Source: Syntrophomonas_A sp050258735 (GTDB lineage: Bacteria; Bacillota; Syntrophomonadia; Syntrophomonadales; Syntrophomonadaceae). From it: 64,000 bases of DNA. Below are positions 8,023-17,251 of this stretch, in pieces. Every line of letters starts with the position of its first letter. Within the stretch, counting starts at the first letter, position 1. Made by a program: the position numbers and the translations under genes. The DNA lies in contig JBLMZJ010000078.1 of assembly GCA_050258735.1 (NCBI GenBank), forward strand, positions 1-64,000, in the 5' to 3' direction. The notes below the pieces were generated by a model. It was not told where the DNA came from and did not search any database. It was given only the letters and a program-made list of their open reading frames with translations.

Positions 8023-9516
8023 CTATATGGTCGGGTCACTTATGATATCTGCCGGATCCGGAGCAGGCGGCTGGGCATCATCACTGCTGTTCCCGGTCCC
8101 TCCGGCAGAAGGCTCCTGCGCTCCTCCCTCGGGCTGGTCACCCACGGTCTGTTCCCCGACGGGCTCAACCGGCAGATTACTGCTGGGGCCATGATGTATT
8201 ATCTCGTCGAGAGTCAGGTAGTTGTTGGTGGACAGTAGCTCCTGATTGATCAATTTCCCATTGGCATCGTAAAAGCTGCGGAAAGCTCGAACTGAATAGC
8301 CGTTGATACCAGTGTGTTCCACTTTAACTTCGCCGGGCGCCAGGGTATCATCAAAGACATCCACTTTTTTGAAGGGGATCATTCCATCTATCACCGAGTT
8401 GATAGCGATCTTCTGTTTATGCTCCAGATCGCCGTAGACGTTTATCGTAATGATCCCGCCGCTGGTGACCGCACGAATATAAATAGGTGAATCGGTGTTG
8501 TTCTGGAAACGAAAGTCCTGACTTCCGTAAGAAACAGTCGCATCCCTGCCCAAGGGGACATAGGCTACCGCCATATTGTGCTGATTTCGTTCTACAATAT
8601 TCAAACCAGCCAGTAAAACTGCGTTATACAGCGTGGTTGAAACCTGGCAGATACCACCACCTATACCAGGTACGAACTTTCCGCCAACTATGGTCAAAGC
8701 CTCATTGAAACCGGTCTCGGCGGTACGCGGTCCGATTATGTTGTTAAAGGAAATGATCTCACCCGGTTTGACCATGGTGCCGTTCAATGTCCTGGCTGCC
8801 AGGCGCAGGTTGGCAGAACGGTTTATATCTCCGGTATTGAACCAGGTGCTGAAGCTGGAGAGCTCACCCATACCCTTGAGATCTTCTTCAGTCACCCGAG
8901 GCTTCTGGACAACCATTACTATACCGATGCGCAGTTCCTCCAGCTCTTCCCATTCCCTCGGCAGGCTTTCCATCAAGGCCGAAACATCCACTACCTCACC
9001 GGGAGATCCAGGAACGACCACTAGCCCCTTATCCGGATCGACATCCAGGGTAGCATCGACAGTTTTGACCCCCATTTTGTCATTAAAGGTCTTCAGTATC
9101 TGCGAGAGCGTCCCAGGTCGGTATATTATCTTCTGGGGATATGTGATTTTATGAGCTCCGTCCAGGTTAAGCATTTTAGAATCGAGTCCCCGGGCTTTCT
9201 CCCTGGCCCAAACATCACGGACGGCCTTCCTGGCATCGAAAGGAACGACCAGTTGATCCATGCTGGTCTGATATGAATAACTGTCATGGTAAAAAATCAC
9301 TGGAGCGGAACCGGCAGCCCGCAGCGCCTGGGTAAGCTTTACTGCGGCCTGGTCGCTGGTCAACCCGGCTACCGGAACTCCGGCGATTTCAACGCCGGGC
9401 AGGAAACGGTCAGAGGTATAGAACACCTGATAGAAATATATTATAACGGCTATACATATTCCTAAAACGGTCATCGAAATCAGGAGTGCAGCCGTTTTCC
9501 ATTTCTCCAATGCCAA
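8023..9516 (-). CDS. VanW-family protein with peptidoglycan-binding-like (PG_binding_4) domains
   Basis: 497-residue surface protein with a single N-terminal transmembrane anchor (about residues 8-30). PG_binding_4/YoaR-type repeats follow (GVEIAGVPVAGLTSDQAA and the region to ~210). A complete VanW domain runs from about residue 230 to 370, marked by KPGEIISFNNIIGPRT, GGGICQVSTTLYNAV and NMAVAYVPLGRDA. The last ~50 residues are low-complexity Pro/Gly/Glu. Biochemical function is not established for the family; cell-wall association is expected. It sits upstream of mltG. Confidence 0.88.
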   Translation of the reverse strand: MALEKWKTAALLISMTVLGICIAVIIYFYQVFYTSDRFLPGVEIAGVPVAGLTSDQAAVKLTQALRAAGSAPVIFYHDSYSYQTSMDQLVVPFDARKAVRDVWAREKARGLDSKMLNLDGAHKITYPQKIIYRPGTLSQILKTFNDKMGVKTVDATLDVDPDKGLVVVPGSPGEVVDVSALMESLPREWEELEELRIGIVMVVQKPRVTEEDLKGMGELSSFSTWFNTGDINRSANLRLAARTLNGTMVKPGEIISFNNIIGPRTAETGFNEALTIVGGKFVPGIGGGICQVSTTLYNAVLLAGLNIVERNQHNMAVAYVPLGRDATVSYGSQDFRFQNNTDSPIYIRAVTSGGIITINVYGDLEHKQKIAINSVIDGMIPFKKVDVFDDTLAPGEVKVEHTGINGYSVRAFRSFYDANGKLINQELLSTNNYLTLDEIIHHGPSSNLPVEPVGEQTVGDQPEGGAQEPSAGGTGNSSDDAQPPAPDPADIISDPTI

Positions 9517-9787
9517 GGTACGCCCTCCAAAAAATCAGGTAAAAGATTATTGGTAAAATTATATGACCGACATGATAATCCTTAACTTTAATATTTTAAC
9601 CCATTTAAGACCTTTTGCCCATATAAAAAGAAGGTCTTTTAGACCCTCTTCCAGGCCAATGACAGTAGCGAATATACTTAGCGTTCAGTTAAATAGGGAT
9701 CTAAACACAGCTAATAAGCCACCTCTAGCTTCTAGTTCTCATCAGTTTTTGCTGGCCTGTTTCGCAGAACCTCAACCCGTGCGCCAT

Positions 9788-9845
9788 TGTAAAAAGCCCG
9801 CTCAATCAACGTACAATAGTACGCCTCAATCGCGAGCTTTTTACA
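9788..9845. repeat. AAAAAGCCCG hairpin element, copy 1
   Basis: TGTAAAAAGC (9788-9797) and GCTTTTTACA (9836-9845) are exact inverted repeats around an inner CGTAC-AATA-GTACG hairpin. It shares AAAAAGCCCG and AATCAACGTAC (the latter in opposite orientation) with the element at 10836-10877. Confidence 0.55.
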
Positions 9846-9900
9846 TTTCTTGATCTTCATTCCTGTCATCGACCTGGCATCTTGCTAACTTGTGATAAAT

Positions 9901-9927
9901 AAAAGAAGGTCTTTCCGACCTTCTTTT
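9901..9927 (-). terminator. Rho-independent terminator after the DUF1292 gene
   Basis: An 11-bp perfect stem, AAAAGAAGGTC and GACCTTCTTTT, with a 5-nt loop. In the minus direction it ends in a U-rich stretch (TTTTATTT). It would end the alaS-ireB-yqgF-DUF1292 transcript and can work in both directions. Confidence 0.8.
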
Positions 9928-9965
9928 AAATACTATTAAGTATTATCTTGGCATGATCCTCTGGT

Positions 9966-10274
9966 TTATAGTTCTTCGTTTTCGACCAGTTCCTGCCAGG
10001 CGTCAGCAACCATTTCCCATTCTTCTTCGTCTTCGATGTCGCTGAGCATCTCACTGCCGTCTTCATCATAGACTACTTTCAGGATAACGATTTCCGCTTC
10101 GAATTCATCCATGTCTTCCATCTCTTCCTCTTCCATCAGAGGGATCAGGACGCGGTATTTTTCGTTTTCGATCTCCATCTCGGCCAGCAGCTCAAATTCG
10201 TGTTCTACTCCTTCATCATCCACGAGAACCAGTATAGAAAACTCCTCATCATCGAAAATTTCTTCGTTGCTCAT
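9966..10274 (-). CDS. DUF1292 protein (YrzB-like)
   Basis: Very acidic cytoplasmic protein of about 102 residues, consistent with the DUF1292/YrzB family (FSILVLVDDEGVEHEFELL, then an E/D-rich loop and YEDGSEM-like segment). The start at 10274 is chosen because AGAGGTGG lies 4 nt upstream; the longer frame would need a TTG inside that region. It is the last gene of the conserved alaS-yrzL-yrrK-yrzB order. Function unknown. Confidence 0.85.
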   Translation of the reverse strand: MSNEEIFDDEEFSILVLVDDEGVEHEFELLAEMEIENEKYRVLIPLMEEEEMEDMDEFEAEIVILKVVYDEDGSEMLSDIEDEEEWEMVADAWQELVENEEL

Positions 10275-10351
10275 TACGCCACCTCTTTCCAAAAGCTAAA
10301 GCTATTCTAATATCTCCCCTGACCTTTGTCAAATTATGCCCAAAGTAAAGC

Positions 10352-10765
10352 CTACTTACCAGCATGGCTGTCCAGGTAGGACTGCAGTATAAAGGTTGCT
10401 GCCATCTTATCTATGACCTGTTTTCTCTTGCGGCGCGAAACATCCGCCTGGATCAGGACCTTTTCCGCTGTAACAGTAGTCAAACGCTCATCCCAAAGCT
10501 CAACTGGCAAACCGGTGTATTCCCCCAACTCACTAGCATACTCTCTGATTTCAATAGCCTTGGGTCCTTCGGTACCATTCATATTCAAAGGCAATCCCAC
10601 TACGATCGATTCTACCTCGTTCTCCCTGCAAAGTGCCATTATACGGGCCATATCATCTCCAGAAGTGCGCTGCAGAACTGAGTGCCCCTGAGCTGTCCAG
10701 CCCATGGGATCGCTTAAGGCTATCCCTATACGCTTTTGTCCAACATCCAGACCCAATATCCTCAT
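10352..10765 (-). CDS. yqgF: Holliday junction resolvase-like protein YqgF (RuvX)
   Basis: RNase H-fold nuclease, about 137 residues, implicated in 16S rRNA 5'-end maturation and proposed as a Holliday-junction resolvase. The sequence shows GLDVGQKRIGIALSD at the N-terminus, a central VGLPLNMNGTEG and the WDERLTTV motif with catalytic acidic residues. ATG at 10765 has GGAG about 10 nt upstream; a GTG three codons earlier is too close to the ribosome-binding site. Operon with ireB and DUF1292. Confidence 0.93.
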   Translation of the reverse strand: MRILGLDVGQKRIGIALSDPMGWTAQGHSVLQRTSGDDMARIMALCRENEVESIVVGLPLNMNGTEGPKAIEIREYASELGEYTGLPVELWDERLTTVTAEKVLIQADVSRRKRKQVIDKMAATFILQSYLDSHAGK

Positions 10766-10835
10766 AAGTTCCACTCTCCTGCCCGACTATAGGCAATCTT
10801 TCAATATCGATAAAAAAGCTGTCCGGGGACAGAAA

Positions 10836-10877
10836 AAGCCCGTAAGCCAGCGTTAGTACGTTGATTATACGGGCCTT
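10836..10877. repeat. AAAAAGCCCG hairpin element, copy 2
   Basis: AAGCCCGTAA (10836-10845) pairs with TTATACGGGCCTT (10865-10877), with AACGTAC-like sequence in the loop arms. It lies inside the otherwise compact alaS operon, between yqgF and ireB, and is followed by a small CCTGG-CCAGG hairpin. It resembles the element at 9788-9845 in inverted orientation. Confidence 0.5.
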
Positions 10878-10930
10878 GGCTCAAACCGGAACGCTCAAAA
10901 GCCTGGTCATTGCCAGGACCGCTGTTCCGA

Positions 10931-11185
10931 TTATATATTTAGATAGTTTTTGATAAGTATCTCCATCAGTTCGTCGCGGTCGACCTTACAAATAAGATTG
11001 CGCGCTTCATTATGGCTGGTTATGTATGCAGGATCACCCGAAATCATATACCCCACTAACTGGTTGATCGGGTTGTATCCCTTTTCCTCCAGCGCCTGAT
11101 AAACCGCACGCAGAATACTGTCTACGCGGTTCTCGTTTTCCCGTTCTTTGGTAAAACTGACGGTTTTCCCGCTCTCCTGAGGCAA
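10931..11185 (-). CDS. ireB: IreB family regulatory phosphoprotein (UPF0297/YrzL)
   Basis: Small (about 84 residues) cytoplasmic protein. Family hallmarks are ALEEKGYNPINQLVGYMISG and DPAYITSHNEARNLI. In Enterococcus IreB is phosphorylated by the PASTA kinase IreK and acts in cell-envelope stress signalling; a similar role is inferred. GGGGAGGT lies 8 nt before a TTG at 11185, which is taken as the start. Position between alaS and yqgF is the conserved one. Confidence 0.92.
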   Translation of the reverse strand: MPQESGKTVSFTKERENENRVDSILRAVYQALEEKGYNPINQLVGYMISGDPAYITSHNEARNLICKVDRDELMEILIKNYLNI

Positions 11186-11238
11186 GATCCACACCTCCCC
11201 GGTGTATGACTTCTATGTCGAGCTGCCTTTTTCCTTGT

Positions 11239-13878
11239 CTATTTCAGGGTTTTTTCTACCATTTCCCGCGCCTTGGCCAGGGCTTCTTCCAGTTTACTGG
11301 TATCCTTTCCGCCCGCCTGGGCCATGTCCGGCCGGCCTCCTCCTCCTCCGCCGGCTACCTTTGCGGCTTCTCCTACGATTTTGCCCGCATTGAGTCCGCG
11401 TTCTACCAGATCGCGGCTGACAAAAGATACCAGGGAGACTTTATCATCGACCACTGCTCCCAGCAGTACGACGGCACTGCTCAGCTTATCCCTGAGCATC
11501 TCGGCCTGGGCTCTAAGTGAATTGGCATCCTGTCCGCTTACTGCAGCGATCAGTACTTTGGCTCCTTTATGATCACGGGCCTGACTTATCAGATCGCCAC
11601 TGGATACGCTGGAGAGCTTGCCCTTGAGACCTTCGATCTCTTTTTCCCTTTCTTTGATGGTGCGGCTGAGACCCTCTATGCGGTGTCCCAGTTCGGCAGG
11701 CGTTGTTTTTAAAGTATTGGCGGCTGCCTTCAGATCAGACTCCACTCCATTGAAATAGGCCAGGGCATGCGCTCCGGTGAGTGCCTCGATCCGCCGCAGA
11801 CCCGAACCGATGCTGCTTTCAGAAAGGAGCTTGAACAAACCGATCTGGCCGCTGTTTTTCACATGTGTCCCTCCGCAAAGTTCGCGGCTGAAGTCACTTA
11901 CTGCGACCATCCTGACCTCTTCGCCATATTTTTCGCCGAAAAGAGCCATAGCCCCCATTTCACGTGCCCGGGCAATGCTGGTCACCTCGGTTTCTACCGG
12001 ATAGAGGCTCCAGATAGCATTATTGACAATGGTTTCTACTTGCTGCAGTTCTTCATCAGTCATAGCCACCAGATGGGTAAAATCGAACCGGAGACGCTCC
12101 GCTTCTACCAGGGAACCCTTCTGCTGAGCGTGTTCTCCCAGGGTCTGCCGCAGAGCCTGGTGCAGAAGATGAGTAGCAGTATGGTTACGGGCTATATCCA
12201 AACGCCTGGCACTGTCAACCTCCAGACTGACCTCTTCCCCGCTATGCATGCTGCCTTCCAGGTAGCCGGAATGAACTATGTAGCCGGCCACCTTTTGTAC
12301 ATCCCGGACCTTGACCACACCGTTCTTACCTTTGATAACTCCGATGTCTGCTACCTGTCCGCCGCTTTCTGCATAAAAAGGCGTACTGGCAGTTAAAAGC
12401 AAAACTTCTCCATCAACGGCCTGGTCGACCAGTTGGTCTCCGCTTACCAAGGCCATAAGCGGCGCTTTTTCCTGCAGCATATCGTAGCCCGAGAAGCGGG
12501 TAGCCGGAAAAGACCCGAACAGATCGGACAGCATGATATCCCTGGCGAAGGCATTTTCGCCCTTGTTAGCCTTACGCGCCCGTTTACGTTGCTCCTCCAT
12601 GCATTTATTGAAGGAATCCTTGTCCAGGGTGAACCCATTTTCTTCAGCAAGATCCTCGGTGGAGTCCAGCGGGAAGCCATAAGTATCATACAGCATAAAG
12701 GCATCTTCACCCGAGAATTCCTTTTTGCCTTCATTTTTAAGATTATTGATTATCTCTTCGACTTTTTTTAATCCCTCGGTGAGGGTAGCCAGGAAGCGTT
12801 CCTCCTCCAGTTTGACAACTTCCTTCACAAAGTCCCGTTTCTCATCCAGCTCCGGATAGGCTGCCATCATCAGGTCACAAACCACGTCGACGGTTTTATA
12901 TAAAAAGGCCTCCTGTATGCCGAGAAAACGCCCAAATCGTACAGCACGCCGCAGTATTCGTCTCAAAACATAGCCGCGCCCGTCATTGGAGGGTAAAACC
13001 CCGTCGGCTATAAGGAAGGTGCAGGAACGGCTGTGGTCAGCAATGACCCGGAAGGGAAAGCCGCCTTCGCCCTGGTCGTACTTCCGGCCGGTCAATTCTT
13101 CAATATATGCGATGATAGGGGTAAAGAGGTCAGTGTCGAAGTTGCTGTCCACCCCTTGCAGCAGCGAAGTCAGTCTCTCCAATCCCATGCCGGTATCTAT
13201 GCTGGGACGGGGGAGCGGAGTAAGCTTACCGGTTTCATCACGGTTATACTGCATGAAAACCAGATTCCAGATCTCCAGGAAACGATCACAGTCGCATACC
13301 CCCAGTCCGCATTGCGGGTGCTTGCAGGAATATTCCGGGCCCCGGTCGTAATGGATCTCGCTGCAAGGACCGCAGGGACCGGTATCACCCATGGCCCAGA
13401 AGTTGTCCTTTTCGCCCAGACGCAGGATCCGCTCGGGGTCGACATCGGTAACCTCCCGCCACAGGGCATCAGCCTCATCATCATCCTGATAGATGGTGAC
13501 CCAGAGTTTTTCCTTGGGCAATCCGACTACCTCGGTCAGGAATTCCCATGCAAAAAGAATGGCATCGCGCTTGAAATAATCGCCAAAAGAGAAATTGCCC
13601 AGCATCTCAAAAAAGGTATGATGCCGAGCGGTACGCCCCACCGTATCCAGATCGTTATGTTTGCCGCCGGCCCGCACACACTTTTGCGAGGTGGTAGCTC
13701 TAGTATAATTGCGGCGGTCGATACCCAAAAAAACATCCTTGAATTGGTTCATTCCCGCATTGGTGAACAATAGGGTGGGGTCATTTATGGGAACCAATGA
13801 AGAACTCTCCACTACGGTATGGCCCTTATCCCTGAAATAATCCAAAAAAGTATCCCTGATTTTACTGCTGCTCCACAC
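11239..13878 (-). CDS. alaS: Alanyl-tRNA synthetase
   Basis: Class II synthetase charging tRNA-Ala, about 879 residues, the usual full length. It has the catalytic core (SLVPINDPTLLFTNAGMNQF, GDTGPCGPCSEIHYD), the editing domain (RNHTATHLLHQAL with zinc-binding histidines, and CGGTHV), and the C-terminal oligomerisation/C-Ala domain ending with a Gly-rich GGGGGGRPDMAQAGG segment. A GTG at 13878 is 7 nt after GGAGGAGG, so this start is preferred over the extended frame. No T-box leader is visible in the ~100 nt upstream. First of the alaS-ireB-yqgF-yrzB group. Confidence 0.97.
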   Translation of the reverse strand: MWSSSKIRDTFLDYFRDKGHTVVESSSLVPINDPTLLFTNAGMNQFKDVFLGIDRRNYTRATTSQKCVRAGGKHNDLDTVGRTARHHTFFEMLGNFSFGDYFKRDAILFAWEFLTEVVGLPKEKLWVTIYQDDDEADALWREVTDVDPERILRLGEKDNFWAMGDTGPCGPCSEIHYDRGPEYSCKHPQCGLGVCDCDRFLEIWNLVFMQYNRDETGKLTPLPRPSIDTGMGLERLTSLLQGVDSNFDTDLFTPIIAYIEELTGRKYDQGEGGFPFRVIADHSRSCTFLIADGVLPSNDGRGYVLRRILRRAVRFGRFLGIQEAFLYKTVDVVCDLMMAAYPELDEKRDFVKEVVKLEEERFLATLTEGLKKVEEIINNLKNEGKKEFSGEDAFMLYDTYGFPLDSTEDLAEENGFTLDKDSFNKCMEEQRKRARKANKGENAFARDIMLSDLFGSFPATRFSGYDMLQEKAPLMALVSGDQLVDQAVDGEVLLLTASTPFYAESGGQVADIGVIKGKNGVVKVRDVQKVAGYIVHSGYLEGSMHSGEEVSLEVDSARRLDIARNHTATHLLHQALRQTLGEHAQQKGSLVEAERLRFDFTHLVAMTDEELQQVETIVNNAIWSLYPVETEVTSIARAREMGAMALFGEKYGEEVRMVAVSDFSRELCGGTHVKNSGQIGLFKLLSESSIGSGLRRIEALTGAHALAYFNGVESDLKAAANTLKTTPAELGHRIEGLSRTIKEREKEIEGLKGKLSSVSSGDLISQARDHKGAKVLIAAVSGQDANSLRAQAEMLRDKLSSAVVLLGAVVDDKVSLVSFVSRDLVERGLNAGKIVGEAAKVAGGGGGGRPDMAQAGGKDTSKLEEALAKAREMVEKTLK

Positions 13879-13983
13879 GCCAAGGCCTCCTCCAAGCTGC
13901 TTAAGACTTACGCATCTATTTTCCCCGAATATACCATCTGCTGTCAACCAAGAGTCGATTTGAACAAGGCAGCGCCATCTAGG

Positions 13984-15009
13984 TTAACCCTTATCCACCA
14001 GCCAGAGATAGGCGCGCCCCAATACTACCTTGAGGGAAGCCAGCAGAGGCACGGCAAACAACATACCCCAGATTCCCAGTAGTTTGCCGCCGGCCAGCAG
14101 CGCGAAAACAATAGTTAGCGGATGCAGGCCCAGTTTACTCCCCATTATGCGCGGAGTGATCACGTTGCTCTCCACCTGTTGGATGATAAGGATAGCCGCA
14201 GCCATATAAAGGCCAAGACGCATCGATTCGGACAGTCCGATAGCCACAGCCGGGATCGCCCCCAGAAATGGCCCAAAATATGGTACAAGATCGGCAAGAG
14301 CCGTCACGATGCCGATCAACAATGGGAACCTGACCCCCAGCAGAAAGGCAGCCAATCCCACCGTAAATCCTACCAGGGCTGCTATCATAAGATGCCCCTT
14401 GATGAACTCGATGAGTACCACGTCGATTTCGGAAAACATGGATGAGACCTCGCGGCGGGCTGACGGTGTCCACATATTAAGAAAAACATCCCGTATCTTT
14501 TCCCAGTCGTTCATCATATAAAAAGCCAGTATAGGAGAGAAGATCAAGGCCAGGATCTTGCCAAAGAACACGTAGAGTCCGCCTAGAAAGTTGCTGATCC
14601 CGATATATATGCCCTTTTCCACCCTGGCCAGGTTCTGATTAAGCACAGCACTGAGCTTGGCCGGCATATTGATATGGTCTATACGAGCAGTCATCTCCCG
14701 TACCTGGTCGGCATACTGGGGGTAGAGATGAGCCAGACTGGTCAGTTCCCTGACCATGGCAGGGATCGCCAGCATTAGGGCTAATCCCAGCAGGCCAGCA
14801 AAGAATAAATAAAGCAGCAGTATAGCCCATACCCGTTTTACACCATGCTTTTCTATCCACCGCACCGGCCTGAACAGAAGGTAAGCCAGGATAGCTCCCA
14901 ATAGAAAGGTGAGCAGCACCTCTCTCACCAGATAGAGAAACCAGGCGATGCTCACCGCTACAGTAAAGAAAACTATATAACGCCAGACTCTTTGATGGTT
15001 GTTATGCAC
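13984..15009 (-). CDS. AI-2E family transporter (PerM/YrrI-like)
   Basis: Polytopic membrane protein of 341 residues with about seven to eight hydrophobic helices and the family pattern of an N-terminal pair of helices, a soluble insert and a C-terminal helical block (VTALADLVPYFGPFLGAIPA, then ITPRIMGSKLGLHP). The family includes TqsA and Na+/H+ antiporters; the substrate cannot be told. It precedes alaS as yrrI does in Bacillus, which supports the orthology more than the substrate. Confidence 0.88.
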   Translation of the reverse strand: MHNNHQRVWRYIVFFTVAVSIAWFLYLVREVLLTFLLGAILAYLLFRPVRWIEKHGVKRVWAILLLYLFFAGLLGLALMLAIPAMVRELTSLAHLYPQYADQVREMTARIDHINMPAKLSAVLNQNLARVEKGIYIGISNFLGGLYVFFGKILALIFSPILAFYMMNDWEKIRDVFLNMWTPSARREVSSMFSEIDVVLIEFIKGHLMIAALVGFTVGLAAFLLGVRFPLLIGIVTALADLVPYFGPFLGAIPAVAIGLSESMRLGLYMAAAILIIQQVESNVITPRIMGSKLGLHPLTIVFALLAGGKLLGIWGMLFAVPLLASLKVVLGRAYLWLVDKG

Positions 15010-15043
15010 CAGTCAAGTGCCTCCCCCGTCGATCGCAGGAACG

Positions 15044-15217
15044 CTAAAGCAGCTCCGGAGAACGGTCCGTAGCCACCAGACTTCCATCCTCAGCAACTTC
15101 GTACAGGTTTACCCGGCCTTTGTTGAAATTGAACTCCATGAAACAGTTCCAGCAATAGTACTGCTCATTGCCTACTCGTCCCACCTGGAGCCCACCGCAT
15201 ATCGGACATCTGATCAT
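15044..15217 (-). CDS. Small zinc-ribbon protein (57 aa)
   Basis: 57 residues starting MIRCPICGG. Two CxxC knuckles (CPIC at 4-7 and CWNC at 22-25) separated by 14 residues form a likely structural zinc ribbon. The start codon overlaps the stop of the PRC-barrel gene by one base (TGATG), so translation is coupled. No catalytic signature is visible. It may bind nucleic acid or a partner protein; function unknown. Confidence 0.75.
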   Translation of the reverse strand: MIRCPICGGLQVGRVGNEQYYCWNCFMEFNFNKGRVNLYEVAEDGSLVATDRSPELL

Positions 15218-15690
15218 CAACTTTTATCGCTTCCTTTCCTCCTGGCCACAGCGCCAGACCGGCTTCTCCATTCGATTTGATCCAGCGGGATCTCTTCTCG
15301 TCCCGCCAGCATATCCTGAATGGTACCGGATGATATCTCGATACCTTCCACCTCGGCACTGCCAGAAGCCAGGATAAAATCACTGATTATGCCCAGTTCT
15401 CTGCCGTTGTGATCAAAGATCGCATCACCCAGTTTCCTTTTATATACTGGTAATTCTTCCCCGGCCAGATAAGGTTTAATACGACGGCAGCTATTTATCG
15501 CCAGGGCGTCCGGACCCAGTGAAAAATCATCCTTCTTGAGCACACCGCGCCCACCTTCGCTCCTGGTGATGATCACATAGGCCAATTTGAAGTCCTCCCC
15601 TACCACAGCCCGTTCTACCCGACCCACGACCTGAGCGGTCTTCTGATCGAAAACGGGCAGGTTCTTTAGTCGCCGCATCTTTATCCGCAA
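15217..15690 (-). CDS. PRC-barrel domain protein
   Basis: 157 residues with two PRC-barrel-like beta domains. The first is MRRLKNLPVFDQKTAQVVGR onward and the second is YKRKLGDAIFDHNGRELGII onward. The start is a TTG at 15690, 7 nt after GGAGGG. PRC-barrels occur in photosystem H subunits, RimM and many small Gram-positive envelope or sporulation proteins; the specific role is unknown. Divergently transcribed from rarA and coupled to the zinc-ribbon gene. Confidence 0.82.
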   Translation of the reverse strand: MRIKMRRLKNLPVFDQKTAQVVGRVERAVVGEDFKLAYVIITRSEGGRGVLKKDDFSLGPDALAINSCRRIKPYLAGEELPVYKRKLGDAIFDHNGRELGIISDFILASGSAEVEGIEISSGTIQDMLAGREEIPLDQIEWRSRSGAVARRKGSDKS

Positions 15691-15843
15691 AACATATCCC
15701 TCCAGGTATTGGTCTATATATTTTCTCTCCTGCCGAAAAAAAAATGCGCCTCTGTCTGAAGGGCTGATTATTTAGTAGAATATATAGGTAAGCAAAATGG
15801 TCAGGATGGGCCAGACGGCCTGGCAGGCAGGAGTCCAAAGACT

Positions 15844-17178
15844 ATGGATCTGTTTGAAACCAATCAGGAAAAGAATATCGATGCCAATGCACCGCTGGCT
15901 TATCGGATGCGTCCCAGGATTCTGGATGAGATCGTGGGTCAGAAGGTCATAGCCCCGGGTTCCCCCTTGCGTCGTTCTATAGAGCGCGACCAACTGCATT
16001 CCTTTGTACTCTTCGGCCCGCCCGGTACAGGCAAGACCAGCCTTGCCCGGGTCATCGCCGGTGTTACGCATTCTCATTTTGAATTCCTCCCCGCCGTGAC
16101 CAGCGGGGTCAGTGATATCAAGAAAGTGGCTTCAGCTGCGGCCGATCGCATGAAGTATCACCAGGTCCGAACCATATTGTTCGTTGATGAGATCCATCGC
16201 TTCAATAAAAGTCAGCAGGATGTCCTGCTGCCCTTCGTGGAAGACGGGACCCTTACACTTATTGGAGCCACAACGGAAAATCCGCTTTACGAATTGAATA
16301 ACGCACTGCTGTCCCGTATGAAGATTTACCTGCTGGAGGCACTCGGCGAAGATGATATAGCCCAGTTGATCCGGCGGGCCATCATGGACCCGGAACGTGG
16401 GCTGGGACAGTACTCCATCGAAATAAGCGAAGACAGTCTGGGTTGGATGGCGCGGGCCTGCAAGGGCGATGCGCGGATGGCCCTGAATATTCTGGAGACA
16501 ACAGTCAATGTTTTTATGGGTCCTGATTCTTCCGTTCTCATAGATGTAGAAAAACTTCAGAAGATACTGGCCCGTCCTCTGGTCAAGTACGACCGCAGCG
16601 GAGACTATCATTACGATACCATCTCAGCCTTTATCAAAAGTATACGGGGATCCGACCCTGATGCCGCCTTATTTTGGCTGGCAGTAATGCTGGAAGGTGG
16701 TGAAGACCCCCGCTTCATAGCCAGGCGTCTGATCGTCCATGCTGCTGAGGATGTCGGCCTGGCTGCTCCTTTTGCTCTGACTATGGCAGTATCTGCAGCA
16801 CAGGCCGTCGAACATGTCGGTTTGCCCGAAGCCAGGATACCTCTGGCCGAGGCCACTATATACCTGGCCACTTCCCCCAAGAGCAATAGCAGCAAAACTG
16901 CCATAGACTCTGCCATCTCAGCCGTCAGAGCAAGCAAGCGGATCAAGGTGCCGAATCATCTGGCGGACAGCTCACACTCCGGAGCCCGAAAGATCCTGGG
17001 CCACGGCCAGGGCTATAAATACCCCCCTGACTTCGGGGGTTATGTAGCACAGCAATATCTTCCAGACGATGTGATCGGCCAGGGCTTTTATAATCCAGGT
17101 AACAACGGAAACGAAAATCGTATCTCTGAGTTCCTCTCGCGACTGCCCGGCAACGGCAAAACCAAGGATTCAGAATAA
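15844..17178 (+). CDS. rarA: Replication-associated recombination protein RarA (MgsA)
   Basis: AAA+ ATPase acting at stalled replication forks, 444 residues, full length. An N-terminal segment (LAYRMRPRILDEIVGQ) leads into Walker A GPPGTGKT at about 58-65, then Walker B FVDEIHRF and sensor 1 GATTENP. The RarA-specific C-terminal tetramerisation region is marked by RGSDPDAALFWLAVMLEGGE and DPRFIARRLIVHAAEDVG. Transcribed alone from the plus strand and followed by a hairpin terminator. Confidence 0.96.
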   Translation: MDLFETNQEKNIDANAPLAYRMRPRILDEIVGQKVIAPGSPLRRSIERDQLHSFVLFGPPGTGKTSLARVIAGVTHSHFEFLPAVTSGVSDIKKVASAAADRMKYHQVRTILFVDEIHRFNKSQQDVLLPFVEDGTLTLIGATTENPLYELNNALLSRMKIYLLEALGEDDIAQLIRRAIMDPERGLGQYSIEISEDSLGWMARACKGDARMALNILETTVNVFMGPDSSVLIDVEKLQKILARPLVKYDRSGDYHYDTISAFIKSIRGSDPDAALFWLAVMLEGGEDPRFIARRLIVHAAEDVGLAAPFALTMAVSAAQAVEHVGLPEARIPLAEATIYLATSPKSNSSKTAIDSAISAVRASKRIKVPNHLADSSHSGARKILGHGQGYKYPPDFGGYVAQQYLPDDVIGQGFYNPGNNGNENRISEFLSRLPGNGKTKDSE

Positions 17179-17183
17179 TAAAA

Positions 17184-17203
17184 GGGGAACTATACAGTTC
17201 CCC
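17184..17203. terminator. Bidirectional terminator after rarA
   Basis: GGGGAACT (17184-17191) pairs with AGTTCCCC (17196-17203) around a 4-nt loop. The minus direction continues TTTTATTATT; the plus side has a CTTTTCG tail. It could serve both rarA and the convergent trxA transcript. Confidence 0.65.
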
Positions 17204-17251
17204 CCGAGCTTTTCGATAAAGTACTAATAAGTAGGGCATAAAGTGCGTTTA

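Larger units (their letters stand above)
9517..9965. other. 449-bp intergenic region with hairpins, no gene seen
   Basis: No ORF with a credible start was found. The region contains an imperfect AAGAAGGTCT hairpin near 9630-9655, the inverted repeat at 9788-9845 and a strong terminator at 9901-9927. Confidence 0.6.

Noticed and set aside
9563..9853. 96-codon plus-strand ORF in the DUF1292-VanW gap
   Set aside because: Runs through hairpin elements, has no ribosome-binding site and no domain-like pattern.
13879..13983. T-box leader before alaS
   Set aside because: The region is too short and no T-box or specifier hairpin could be seen.
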